Positions 1-8,088 of a stretch of 33,810 bases of DNA are shown one piece after another. Every line of letters starts with the position of its first letter. Positions within the stretch are counted from its first letter, which is position 1. Below the pieces are notes generated by a model. It searched no databases. It was not told the origin of the DNA and was given only the letters and a program-made list of their open reading frames with translations. Where the stretch lies: assembly GCA_013215465.1 (NCBI GenBank), contig JABSOW010000035.1:1-33810 (forward strand), read 5' to 3'. This DNA is from Colwellia sp. (lineage in GTDB: Bacteria; Pseudomonadota; Gammaproteobacteria; Enterobacterales; Alteromonadaceae). Both the position numbers and the translations under genes were made by a program.

Positions 1-176
1 AAAGCAACGCAAAGCTAGATAAACAGCAAATTCTGATAGCTGCTTACGGGTAGACAACAGTATTATGGAACAGAGCCAAAACCTTATATGCCCGCTATCA
101 AACAGAAAATAAATTAACCGATGTTATAACGCAATTAATACCACAAGCTGAGGTTGCTTTTAACAATTTATATTAA
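1..176 (+). pseudogene. Eroded 3' end of an unidentified forward gene
   Basis: The frame ending in TAA at 174-176 reads as plausible protein for about 41 residues after a TAG at 51-53 (ends ...PQAEVAFNNLY). The 16 codons before that TAG, in the same frame, also look protein-like (...QQILIAAYG). A CAG-to-TAG change would explain the interruption. The other two forward frames stop within the first 30 bases. I do not recognise the family, and the 5' part lies outside the window. It may be the tail of a pseudogene, or chance coding-like sequence. Confidence 0.3.
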
Positions 177-193
177 ACTCATGTTATCAAAGG

Positions 194-320
194 CTAATCG
201 TCTTCTAATACATATGGCCCGGCATAATTGTCAAAACGAGAGAACGGCCCTTAAAATGTCCTTAAATAATAGAGTACGCGGCCAATTAGAGAGTTCCGTT
301 ATGCTGCGTATCAAGTAATA
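194..320 (-). pseudogene. Decayed duplicate of the dnaB 3' end
   Basis: This stretch aligns to the 3' end of the intact dnaB at 481 onward, with a constant offset of 287 bp over the first ~65 bases. It includes a 20-base exact match (222-241 versus 509-528). Read on the reverse strand it gives RFDNYAGPYVLEDD then TAG, against RFDNYAGPHVLEEN then TAG in the real DnaB. Further from the stop, the alignment needs about 14 bp of net insertion and the reading frame is broken. It fades out near 320. It cannot encode a functional protein. Confidence 0.8.
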
Positions 321-338
321 CTAGTTTCATTAAGTTTG

Positions 339-475
339 TGTTCTTGTTGTACGTAGGAAAAATATTTCAGGGCAAGACGCTCGATTGAGTAATAGCGGGT
401 TATTAGGATTGAGAGCAATACCGACATGGACTACTTTAACCAGTACAAGTGAGCAATAATTTAATCATATGGTAT
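339..475. repeat. Dispersed ~138-bp repeat, copy 1
   Basis: This aligns almost without gaps to 14111-14248, at roughly 85% identity counted by eye. Shared blocks include CGCTCGATTGAGTAAT near the middle and TTTAACCAGTACAAGTGA near the right end. Both copies end in GGTAT and lie in the same orientation. There is no ORF. It sits between the decayed dnaB tail and the intact dnaB stop codon. The family is unrecognised; a non-coding mobile or REP-like element is likely. Confidence 0.75.
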
Positions 476-480
476 AACGA

Positions 481-1899
481 CTAATTTTCTTCTAACACAT
501 GTGGGCCAGCATAATTGTCAAAACGAGAATACTTCCCTTGGAATGTCAATGGTATGCGACCAATAGGTCCATTACGCTGTTTACCAATAATAATTTCAGC
601 CATGCCTTTAAACTCACTGTCATCGTGATAAACCTCATCACGATAAATAAACATGATTAAATCGGCATCTTGCTCAATTGAACCAGATTCACGTAAATCT
701 GAGTTGATGGGGCGTTTATCCGAGCGTTGCTCCAAGCCACGGTTTAGCTGAGAAAGCGCGACTACTGGTACTTCTAACTCTTTTGCTAGCGCTTTTAATG
801 AACGCGAAATTTCGGCAATTTCTAAGGTACGGTTATCAGAAAATTGCGGTGCACGCATTAATTGTAAGTAATCAATCATGATCATAGAAATACCACCATG
901 ATCACGATGAATTCGTCTTGCTCTTGCCCGCAACTCTGTTGGCGTTAAACCAGAAGCATCATCAATAAACATTTTGCCATTTTCAATTAACAAGCCCATA
1001 GTAGAAGACAATCGAGCCCAATCTTCATCATCTAATTGACCAGTACGAATTTTAGTTTGATCAATTCGACCTAGAGACGCTAACATCCGCATCATGATTT
1101 GATCCGCCGGCATCTCTAGGCTAAAAATTAATGCCGGGTATTCCTGCGTCATCGCCGCATGTTCTGCCAAGTTCATCGCAAAGGTAGTTTTACCCATTGA
1201 TGGACGCGCAGCAACAATAATTAAATCTGATTTTTGCAAACCCGCTGTCATTTTATCTAAGTCAGTAAAACCACTAGGCACACCCGTGACACCACCGGTG
1301 TCGGTAGAACAAAGTTTTTCGATTCTATCTACGGTTTTTTCTAAAACAGTATGAATACTTTCCGGACCTTCTGATTTATTAGCGCGTTTTTCAGCAATAG
1401 CAAATACTTTAGTTTCGGCAAAATCGAGTAATTCAGCACTACTACGCCCTTGCGTATCATACCCTGCTTCAGCAATTTCGTTCGCAACACTGATCATCTC
1501 ACGCGTTACCGCACGCTCGCGAACAATGTCAGCATAGGCGGTGATATTCGCCGCACTGGGGGTGTTTTTCATCATCTCAGCAAGATAAACAAAGCCACCG
1601 GCATCATCGAGCTTTTGATCGTTTTCTAATGCTTCTGACAAGGTAATTAAATCAACCGGTTCACCTAATTCAATTAGAGCGCCAATGGTTTCAAAAATCA
1701 GCCGATGAGAGCGACTATAAAAATCAGCCGCCACCGCTTTTTCAGCAACCCGATCCCAAGTTTCATTATCAAGCAATAAACCACCCAACACTGATTGTTC
1801 TGCTTCAAGAGAATGTGGTGGGATTTTTAATTCATCAATTTGCTTGTCTTTGATAAATTGCTTTTCTTTGGCAAATTTACCGAATTTTTTATCTGCCAT
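481..1899 (-). CDS. dnaB: Replicative DNA helicase DnaB
   Basis: Hexameric 5'-3' helicase that unwinds DNA at the replication fork and recruits primase. The 472-residue protein has the usual layout. The N-terminal helical domain starts at PPHSLEAEQSVLGG (27-40). The RecA-like ATPase domain has Walker A ARPSMGKT at 231-238, and the later segment has MIDYLQLM and the GSIEQDADLIMFIYRDE stretch. The first ~25 residues are a lysine-rich extension before the conserved start. There is no intein insertion in the ATPase domain. ATG start. It is transcribed away from pilA across a long AT-rich gap. The C-terminus (FDNYAGPHVLEEN) is partly duplicated as a decayed copy 287 bp downstream. Identification is secure. 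Confidence 0.98.
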   Translation of the reverse strand: MADKKFGKFAKEKQFIKDKQIDELKIPPHSLEAEQSVLGGLLLDNETWDRVAEKAVAADFYSRSHRLIFETIGALIELGEPVDLITLSEALENDQKLDDAGGFVYLAEMMKNTPSAANITAYADIVRERAVTREMISVANEIAEAGYDTQGRSSAELLDFAETKVFAIAEKRANKSEGPESIHTVLEKTVDRIEKLCSTDTGGVTGVPSGFTDLDKMTAGLQKSDLIIVAARPSMGKTTFAMNLAEHAAMTQEYPALIFSLEMPADQIMMRMLASLGRIDQTKIRTGQLDDEDWARLSSTMGLLIENGKMFIDDASGLTPTELRARARRIHRDHGGISMIMIDYLQLMRAPQFSDNRTLEIAEISRSLKALAKELEVPVVALSQLNRGLEQRSDKRPINSDLRESGSIEQDADLIMFIYRDEVYHDDSEFKGMAEIIIGKQRNGPIGRIPLTFQGKYSRFDNYAGPHVLEEN

Positions 1900-2316
1900 T
1901 TACTTAGCCTTACAGTGAAAAATTTTAGGAGGGCTAATGTAGCAGAAATGAGGAGAGAAATAGAGCGTTAAACAAAGAAAAACAGTGTAAGTTTTACTCG
2001 CACTGTAAGAAGTTTTAAATCTAAATATTCATTTCATGTTAAACGATTAATTTAACCAGATACGGATATGAAAACTACCCTTGCCTTAACTTTAACTAAA
2101 AAACATTCAATTAGTTGATTTTTAACACTATAACGGTATTTTTTTACGTTTAACCTTTACATGTGTATTAACTTGTTTATATTTATAATAGCTTTTAGGT
2201 GAACGGCTTTGTTTTGCTTAGTTTAATTGAACGTATTTATATACTTTTCTTATTGCTAGCTAGGCTTTAGTTAATTACTTTGGGCGCTATTTATATAATA
2301 ATATAAACCATATAAC

Positions 2317-2346
2317 TTATATAAATAGCAGTTATATAAATAGAAG
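2317..2346. repeat. 15-bp tandem duplication upstream of pilA
   Basis: Two adjacent units of TTATATAAATAGCAG / TTATATAAATAGAAG differ at one base. They lie about 160 bp before the pilA start, in very AT-rich DNA. This may be replication slippage or a paired binding site. Confidence 0.7.
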
Positions 2347-2366
2347 TTAATATAGTGTTAAAAAAG

Positions 2367-2398
2367 CTTAACGCTGTTAATTGTATTTAACAGTTAAG
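2367..2398. repeat. Imperfect inverted repeat upstream of pilA
   Basis: The left arm CTTAACGCTGTTAA (2367-2380) and right arm TTAACAGTTAAG (2387-2398) are complementary except for two extra bases in the left arm, with a 6-base loop. No T-run follows, so a terminator is unlikely. It could be an operator or a transcript hairpin. Confidence 0.5.
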
Positions 2399-2504
2399 TA
2401 AAAAACCTATTTAAAACAAAAATAAACGCAACATTATTTTACATTTACCAAATTATGTCGCATATTAACCACAGCCCCCGTAGAAATTAATGGAAATTAT
2501 GACT

Positions 2505-2954
2505 ATGAAAAACTTACTTAAAACAACGCAAAACTTAAACGCAATGAACAAAGCACAAAAAGGTTTTACTCTTATTGAATTGATGATCGTTGTTGCGATT
2601 ATCGGTATTTTAGCCGCAGTAGCTTTGCCTGCTTATCAAACTTATACAAAGAAAGCTCGTTTTGCTGAAGTAACCACAGCTGTAGGCGCACTAATAACCG
2701 CTATAGAAGTTTGTGTCCAAACAGGAGAAACAGTTTGTCACACAGCAGGCACTACTGGTATTCCAGCAGCACCTACTGCAACTGAAAATTTAACATCATT
2801 AATACTTACTGGCACTACAGCCGCTCCAATAATTACAGGCACAGGAACAACAGCAGCGGGTGGATATACATATATAATGACTGGCGCCAACACTGCTGGT
2901 AATATCGTATGGACTAGAACTGGAAGTTGTGTTAATGCAAATACTTGTGACTAA
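2505..2954 (+). CDS. pilA: Type IV major pilin-like prepilin PilA
   Basis: Pilus subunit secreted as a prepilin, cut and N-methylated by PilD (encoded here at 6328). The prepilin motif is KG^[29 protein letters not shown], with Glu at mature position 5 and a hydrophobic N-terminal helix. The mature part is about 129 residues. Four cysteines follow: C-x7-C mid-protein and C-x5-C near the C-terminus, fitting one or two disulfide loops. The mature region is very rich in Thr, Ala and Gly. In-frame ATGs lie at 2490, 2499, 2505 and 2544, giving leaders of 25, 22, 20 or 7 residues. I chose 2505 because GGAAA at 2492-2496 lies 8 bases upstream. A strong terminator follows, so it is probably a separate, highly expressed unit from pilB. 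Confidence 0.93.
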   Translation: MKNLLKTTQNLNAMNKAQKGFTLIELMIVVAIIGILAAVALPAYQTYTKKARFAEVTTAVGALITAIEVCVQTGETVCHTAGTTGIPAAPTATENLTSLILTGTTAAPIITGTGTTAAGGYTYIMTGANTAGNIVWTRTGSCVNANTCD

Positions 2955-3001
2955 TATATAAAGAGTATGCAGGTCAAGATAACCTCTCTCTATTAGTTAA
3001 C

Positions 3002-3037
3002 ATAATAAAAAAGCTCTTTAAAGAGCTTTTTTATTAT
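3002..3037 (+). terminator. Rho-independent terminator after pilA
   Basis: A perfect 36-bp palindrome with 18-base half-sites centred at 3019/3020. The core AGCTCTTTAAAGAGCT is flanked by an A-run on the left and TTTTTT on the right. Its symmetry lets it work in both directions. It lies 47 bp after the pilA stop and separates pilA from pilBCD. Confidence 0.85.
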
Positions 3038-3161
3038 CTAGTAATAAATAGCAAATCAAAAACCTTGCTAAAATAAAATTTTTGTTATTTTAAGCCCAAT
3101 TACGTTACACTAAAATTTAACGTGTTCATTGTTTTTATTCAAAAGGTTATGTTAAAAAACT

Positions 3162-4862
3162 ATGAAAGGAAATCACCAGCAATCGAGTGTTTTATCTGCT
3201 TTATCGAAAGAACAGCTAGTTCCCCTGACAAGTATTGATAACATTTGTGCCGACTATAGCGGTAATAATAAACCTTTTATTCGATTTTTAGTTGAAGACA
3301 AACAGTTTGACGGCAAAAAAATTGCCAAAATTCTCGCTAATAAATTTGGTTACCCTTACATTCAGTTATCGAACTTTGACACCAGCCTAGTACCTGAAGG
3401 TATTCGCAACGAAAAGCTGATCACTAAACATAATGCTTTGCCGTTATTTTTACGAGGTAAAGTATTATTTGTTGCCATGTCTGACCCAACAAATATTGAT
3501 GCCTTAGAAGAAATTCAATTTAATAGCGGCTTTAGTACTGAGCTAGTATTAACCGATGAACAGGGTTTACAGCGTTGCATAGATAAAGTTTTAGAAGATG
3601 AAAGTGACGCCCTTGATATTACCGATATTGATGCCGAAGAGCTTTCAGGCTTAGAAGTTCAAGAAGATAAAAAAGAAGATGACATTAAAAGCGGTGAAGA
3701 TGATGCCCCCATTGTGGTATTCATCAATAAAATTTTGCTTGATGCAATAAAAAAGGGTGCTTCTGATTTACATTTTGAGCCTTACGAAAAGTCTTTTCGT
3801 ATTCGCTTTCGAATTGATGGCATATTATCTGAAATTGCCCGGCCACCAGTAAGTTTATCTTCACGGATGGCCGCGCGCTTAAAAGTTATGTCAAAACTTG
3901 ATATTGCCGAGCGCCGAGTTCCTCAAGATGGGCGAATAAAACTCGCCTTGTCAAAGAAAAAATCCATTGATTTTCGTGTTAGCACCTTGCCGACCATGTG
4001 GGGAGAAAAGGTCGTAATGCGTATTCTTGATTCTTCTAGCGCTATGTTAGGCATTGACATGCTAGGCTATGATCCTGCACAGAAAAAAATCTATATGGAG
4101 GCACTAGAACAGCCTCAAGGAATGATTTTAGTTACTGGCCCTACCGGCTCAGGTAAAACAGTTTCCTTATATACTGGTTTAAATATTTTAAACACTCCAG
4201 AGCGTAATATTTCTACCGCAGAAGATCCGGTAGAAATCAACCTTGAAGGCATTAACCAAGTTCAAATTAACAACCGTGCCGGTTTAACTTTCCCTAGTGC
4301 GCTACGCTCTTTTTTACGACAAGATCCCGACATTATTATGGTGGGTGAAATTCGTGATCTAGAAACTGCTGAAATAGCAATAAAAGCGGCACAAACCGGT
4401 CACTTAGTATTATCAACCCTGCATACTAACTCTGCCGCTGAAACCCTTACTCGTTTACTTAATATGGGAGTACCTTCATATAATGTCGCTAGCTCGGTAA
4501 CTATTATTATTGCCCAACGTTTAGCAAGGCGTTTATGCCCACAATGTAAAACGGAAGAAAAATTATCTGAAGTACAACTTGCTGAGCAAGGTTTTCCTAA
4601 CGATATGCTAAGTGAAATAAAATTATTTAAAGCCGTTGGTTGTGAACAATGTACTGACGGTTATAAAGGCCGAGTAGGTATTTATGAAGTGATAAAAATC
4701 AGCCCGATAATTTCGGCTATTATTATGGAAGGTGGTAACTCACTCGACATAGCGAATCAATGCCAAAAAGAAGGTTATAACAATTTGCGCCAATCGGGGT
4801 TAATAAAAGCGATGAGTGGCATGACTAGTCTAAAAGAAATTAATCGCGTAACCAATACTTAA
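3162..4862 (+). CDS. pilB: Type IV pilus extension ATPase PilB
   Basis: Cytoplasmic hexameric ATPase that powers pilin polymerisation. The 566-residue protein has an N-terminal T2SSE_N-type domain (about residues 40-145), an acidic linker (148-182) and the GspE/PilB ATPase domain. Walker A is GPTGSGKT at 326-333, the Walker B region is DPDIIMVGE at 388-396, and a His-box LSTLHTN lies around 418-423. The zinc-binding tetracysteine is C459-x2-C462 and C494-x2-C497, typical of extension rather than retraction ATPases. The chosen ATG follows a weak AAGG at 3143-3146. An upstream ATG at 3149 is out of frame. pilC starts 20 bp later. Confidence 0.97.
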   Translation: MKGNHQQSSVLSALSKEQLVPLTSIDNICADYSGNNKPFIRFLVEDKQFDGKKIAKILANKFGYPYIQLSNFDTSLVPEGIRNEKLITKHNALPLFLRGKVLFVAMSDPTNIDALEEIQFNSGFSTELVLTDEQGLQRCIDKVLEDESDALDITDIDAEELSGLEVQEDKKEDDIKSGEDDAPIVVFINKILLDAIKKGASDLHFEPYEKSFRIRFRIDGILSEIARPPVSLSSRMAARLKVMSKLDIAERRVPQDGRIKLALSKKKSIDFRVSTLPTMWGEKVVMRILDSSSAMLGIDMLGYDPAQKKIYMEALEQPQGMILVTGPTGSGKTVSLYTGLNILNTPERNISTAEDPVEINLEGINQVQINNRAGLTFPSALRSFLRQDPDIIMVGEIRDLETAEIAIKAAQTGHLVLSTLHTNSAAETLTRLLNMGVPSYNVASSVTIIIAQRLARRLCPQCKTEEKLSEVQLAEQGFPNDMLSEIKLFKAVGCEQCTDGYKGRVGIYEVIKISPIISAIIMEGGNSLDIANQCQKEGYNNLRQSGLIKAMSGMTSLKEINRVTNT

Positions 4863-4882
4863 AATAACGATTAGGTGAAACT

Positions 4883-6130
4883 ATGGCTTCAGCAGTTGCG
4901 AAAAAAAACACTCCCAAGATAAAGCCTTTAGACGTTTTTATCTGGCAGGGAGTTAATCGCAAAGGTAAAAAAATTAATGGTGAACTTTCTGCTAATAATA
5001 TTATTGAGTTAAAAGCTCAATTACGTAAGCAGGGCATTACCCCAAGTAAAGTTAAGAAAAAAGCTAAGCCACTTTTTGGACTGGGCGGTGATAAAGCCAT
5101 TACTCCTGGTGATATTGCCGTAATATCACGACAAATAGCTACCATGTTAGGGGCGGGTGTGCCCTTAGTACAAACCATAGAAATGATTGGTAAAGGTCAC
5201 AATAATGGTAATATGAAAAAACTGCTCGCTGAAATTGGCAACAAGCTTTCTTCAGGTATTCCCTTATCGGACTGTTTACGTGACCACCCTAGATATTTTG
5301 ATGATCTCTATTGTGATTTAGTTGCTTCTGGAGAACAATCTGGCTCGTTAGAAACCATTTACGACAGAATCGCTACCTACAAAGAAAAGGCCGAGGCTTT
5401 AAAAGCTAAAATCAAAAAAGCAATGACTTACCCCATTGCGGTATTAGTTATTGCCGCTATTGTTACCTCTATATTATTGATTTTTGTTGTGCCGGTATTT
5501 CAAGAAATATTTGCTGGCTTTGGCGCTGAATTACCCGGCTTTACGCTATTTGTTGTTGGTATATCTGATTTTATGGTTGCCTATTGGCATTTAGGACTAG
5601 GCAGTATTTTTGCTTTTATCTTTTTGTTTAAACGCGCTCATCGCAACAGCCTGAAGTTACGGGATCAAGTAGATAAACGCATACTAAAACTCCCTGTTAT
5701 TGGTGATTTATTAGAAAAAGCCGCGGTTGCCCGTTATGCTCGTACATTATCGACAACTTTTGCCGCTGGTGTGCCATTAATCGACGCCTTAGAGTCTGCT
5801 GCTGGCGCCTCAGGTAATGCAGTTTTTAGAGATGCCATTCTTGAAGTTCGTGCTGAAGTAACCTCTGGTATGCAAATGAATTTAGCCATGCGAAATTGTA
5901 GTATTTTTCCTGATATGGTTATTCAAATGGTGGCCATTGGTGAAGAGTCTGGCGCGGTTGATGACATGCTTTCTAAAGTTGCTAATGTTTATGAAGCTGA
6001 AGTAGATAACGCCGTTGATTCACTTACTGCGTTATTAGAGCCGATGATTATGGCAGTACTTGGGGTGGTGATTGGTGGTTTAATTATTGCGATGTATTTA
6101 CCAATATTCCAAATTGGTATGATTGTATAA
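4883..6130 (+). CDS. pilC: Type IV pilus inner-membrane platform protein PilC
   Basis: Polytopic inner-membrane protein that links the ATPase to the growing pilus. The 415 residues contain two T2SSF domains, roughly 88-210 and 290-412. The first begins at the conserved FxRQ-like stretch DIAVISRQIATMLGAGVPL. Hydrophobic segments lie near 185-206, 222-250 and 383-408. The ATG has a good ribosome binding site, AGGTGA, 4 bases upstream. It lies 20 bp after pilB and is surely co-transcribed with it. A repeat-filled 197-bp gap separates it from pilD. Confidence 0.97.
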   Translation: MASAVAKKNTPKIKPLDVFIWQGVNRKGKKINGELSANNIIELKAQLRKQGITPSKVKKKAKPLFGLGGDKAITPGDIAVISRQIATMLGAGVPLVQTIEMIGKGHNNGNMKKLLAEIGNKLSSGIPLSDCLRDHPRYFDDLYCDLVASGEQSGSLETIYDRIATYKEKAEALKAKIKKAMTYPIAVLVIAAIVTSILLIFVVPVFQEIFAGFGAELPGFTLFVVGISDFMVAYWHLGLGSIFAFIFLFKRAHRNSLKLRDQVDKRILKLPVIGDLLEKAAVARYARTLSTTFAAGVPLIDALESAAGASGNAVFRDAILEVRAEVTSGMQMNLAMRNCSIFPDMVIQMVAIGEESGAVDDMLSKVANVYEAEVDNAVDSLTALLEPMIMAVLGVVIGGLIIAMYLPIFQIGMIV

Positions 6131-6327
6131 TACTTTGAGCTTCCTGTAGCCCTTCGACAGGCTCAGGACAAACGAATAACCTGAATAATAATCGTTCAAT
6201 CATGAATACACAGAGCAGTAAACCGTTAGCACTGAGCACACAAACAGTTAGCCGTTAGCACTGAGCACGAGTAGTCGAAGCGTCGATGTGTCGAAACACA
6301 CCTAATTAACATTTTTTTGAGTAGTTT
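6131..6327. repeat. Composite inverted and direct repeat between pilC and pilD
   Basis: The arms CTTCGAC (6152-6158) and GTCGAAG (6274-6280) are inverted, as are CTCAG (6162-6166) and CTGAG (6261-6265). Inside, the 17-base sequence CCGTTAGCACTGAGCAC occurs exactly twice, at 6223-6239 and 6252-6268. The motifs CCTTCGACAGGCTCAGGAC and CCGTTAGCACTGAGC resemble short intergenic repeats I have seen in many proteobacteria. The transcript could fold into a large hairpin inside the pil operon. There is no gene here. Confidence 0.7.
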
Positions 6328-7212
6328 ATGTTTGAGCAAACCTTAGTTTTTTTTCAGTACTCCCCTACCGCTTTTAATATCTTTGTGGTGATTTTTTCCC
6401 TGATTATTGGTAGTTTTTTAAATGTCGTGATCTATCGTATACCAACAATGATGCACAATAATTGGTATCTTGAGTGCCGTGAATTCTTAGCTGATGAAGT
6501 TAACAATATTCCGGCAAAAAAAATTACTGAACTGACCTTATCGAAACCTGATTCAACTTGCCCTAAGTGTCAGCATAAAATTCGCTTTTATGAAAATATC
6601 CCCGTCATTAGTTGGTTATTTCTCCGCGGTAAATGTGGCCAATGTAAAAATAATATCTCTATTCGTTATCCCTTGGTTGAAGCAACCACGGCACTATTAA
6701 GTTTGGTTATCGCTAGCCAATACGGTGTTACGGTACAAACCCTGCTATTACTGATCCTCACCTGGGGCTTAATCTGTTTAACACTTATCGATTTTGATCA
6801 TATGTTATTACCAGATCAAATTATTATGCCACTATTGTGGTTAGGTTTATTGGTTAATATTAGCGGTACATTTGTGCCCATTAGCGATGCTGTGATCGGC
6901 GCTGCAGTTGGTTATATGAGCCTATTTAGCGTATTTTGGCTATTTAAGTTATTAACAGGTAAGGAAGGTATGGGGCATGGCGATTTCAAGCTATTTGCTT
7001 TATTCGGCGCTTGGCTTGGTTGGCAATTACTGCCTATTCTTATTTTAATGGCTTCCGTTGTTGGCGCCATCATCGGCATTTCATTAATGTTATTTAAAAA
7101 CCATAAACGTGAGCAAGCCATTCCGTTTGGTCCCTATTTAGCCATAGCAGGATGGATCACGCTATTGTGGGGTGAAGGGATTTGGTCATGGTATCTTATT
7201 CAAATTAGTTAA
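6328..7212 (+). CDS. pilD: Prepilin peptidase / N-methyltransferase PilD
   Basis: Integral inner-membrane aspartyl protease that removes the leader of PilA and other type IV pilin-like proteins, then methylates the new N-terminal Phe. The N-terminal methylase domain has the zinc-binding pairs C78-x2-C81 and C103-x2-C106, around the motif ENIPVISWLFLRGKC. The peptidase domain has the segment LIDFDHMLLPD (153-163) and GMGHGDFK with Asp220. These hold the expected catalytic aspartates. The 294-residue length is normal and several membrane segments are visible. coaE follows 27 bp later, a linkage known in many gammaproteobacteria. Confidence 0.97.
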   Translation: MFEQTLVFFQYSPTAFNIFVVIFSLIIGSFLNVVIYRIPTMMHNNWYLECREFLADEVNNIPAKKITELTLSKPDSTCPKCQHKIRFYENIPVISWLFLRGKCGQCKNNISIRYPLVEATTALLSLVIASQYGVTVQTLLLLILTWGLICLTLIDFDHMLLPDQIIMPLLWLGLLVNISGTFVPISDAVIGAAVGYMSLFSVFWLFKLLTGKEGMGHGDFKLFALFGAWLGWQLLPILILMASVVGAIIGISLMLFKNHKREQAIPFGPYLAIAGWITLLWGEGIWSWYLIQIS

Positions 7213-7239
7213 TTTTGCATTTTATGGTAGTTTAAGTAT

Positions 7240-7857
7240 ATGTCTGATTTTATTGTTGGTTTAACGGGTGGCATTGGTAGCGGAAAAACAACCGTTGCGG
7301 ATCTTTTTGCTGAACAAGGTATAACTATTGTTGATGCTGATGTTATTGCCCGAAACGTTGTTTCGATAGGCAGCCCTGCACTAGTTCATATTAGTACACA
7401 CTTCGGTACAAGCTTCATTCAAGCAGATGGCCAACTTAATAGAGCCTTACTTCGCCAACAGATTTTTAGTAATGACACCGATAAATTATGGTTAAATAAT
7501 CTTCTTCACCCCCTAATTAGAGAGCAACTCATTGAGCAAATGAAAGCGGCCCAAAGTGCGTACTGCTTGTTAGTAGCCCCGCTGTTAATTGAAAACAATT
7601 TAATCACCTTAGTAAATCGTGTTCTAGTTATTGATGTCAGTGAAACAACCCAAATAAGCAGAACAACTGCCCGCGATAATAATAGCGTAGAGCAAGTTCA
7701 AGCCATAATAGCAAGCCAAGCAAGTAGAAAGATCAAGCAAGAGTACGCAGATGATTTGTTGAACAATGATCGTAATACTTTAAAAGAACTAAAAGTTGCG
7801 GTTGATAAATTACATCACACTTATTTAACCATGGCAACAAAGTATCTATACCCATGA
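7240..7857 (+). CDS. coaE: Dephospho-CoA kinase CoaE
   Basis: Catalyses the last step of coenzyme A synthesis, ATP-dependent phosphorylation of the ribose 3'-OH of dephospho-CoA. The 205-residue protein has a P-loop GGIGSGKT at 10-17 and the DADVIAR substrate motif near 32-38. It also has the HPLIRE segment typical of the family. The last few codons (LYP) and the TGA stop lie inside the left arm of a palindromic repeat (7847-7903), so the C-terminus is supplied by repeat DNA. It is in operon-like arrangement with pilD. Confidence 0.96.
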   Translation: MSDFIVGLTGGIGSGKTTVADLFAEQGITIVDADVIARNVVSIGSPALVHISTHFGTSFIQADGQLNRALLRQQIFSNDTDKLWLNNLLHPLIREQLIEQMKAAQSAYCLLVAPLLIENNLITLVNRVLVIDVSETTQISRTTARDNNSVEQVQAIIASQASRKIKQEYADDLLNNDRNTLKELKVAVDKLHHTYLTMATKYLYP

Positions 7858-7903
7858 TACTTCAAGATACGAGTTTCAGGCATCTTGAGGTCACATGGGT
7901 ATA
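7847..7903. repeat. Palindromic repeat overlapping the coaE stop codon
   Basis: Two 22-base arms (7847-7868 and 7882-7903) are inverted with three mismatches and enclose a 13-base loop. The outer part TATACCCATG pairs with CATGGGTATA, and the inner part CAAGAT pairs with ATCTTG. No T-run follows on either strand, so it is a poor intrinsic terminator. It looks like a dispersed palindromic (REP-like) intergenic element, though no second copy is in this window. Confidence 0.75.
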
Positions 7904-7973
7904 CAAGGGAGCTGAGTAAATAAAATAATCGTATTATTCATCATGCTCTACTAGCACCAACCGCCCCGGAGAA

Positions 7974-8027
7974 TAACCATAGATAAATAATTTACAAATA
8001 ATTCGCCATTTTAATTATCTATGGTTA
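7974..8027. repeat. Inverted repeat between coaE and zapD
   Basis: A perfect 12-base inverted pair, TAACCATAGATA at 7974-7985 and TATCTATGGTTA at 8016-8027, with further partial pairing inward. It lies 61 bp before zapD. Its role is unknown; it may be a hairpin or a tiny element. Confidence 0.6.
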
Positions 8028-8088
8028 CTATAGCGTAATCTGAATAAAATAAATAATTTAAACTTTTAAAACTTTTAAAACTTTTTGC

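Larger units (their letters stand above)
1900..2504. other. 605-bp AT-rich intergenic region between dnaB and pilA
   Basis: No ORF of substance was seen on either strand. It must hold the divergent dnaB and pilA promoters, but I could not pick a convincing -35/-10 pair. No clear sigma-54 (TGGCAC-N5-TTGCA) site, which is common for pilA genes, was found by eye. It contains a 15-bp tandem duplication (2317-2346) and an imperfect inverted repeat (2367-2398), listed separately. Confidence 0.6.

Noticed and set aside
3149..3161. Alternative ATG at 3149 before pilB, closer to the AAGG
   Set aside because: Out of frame with PilB; its frame stops after about 27 codons.
6912..7121. Reverse open frame of 69 codons inside pilD
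   Set aside because: Overlaps the catalytic GHGD-coding part of pilD; no independent evidence.
7847..7903. Palindrome after coaE as a rho-independent terminator
   Set aside because: The stem has mismatches and no T-run on either side; it is better described as a repeat element.
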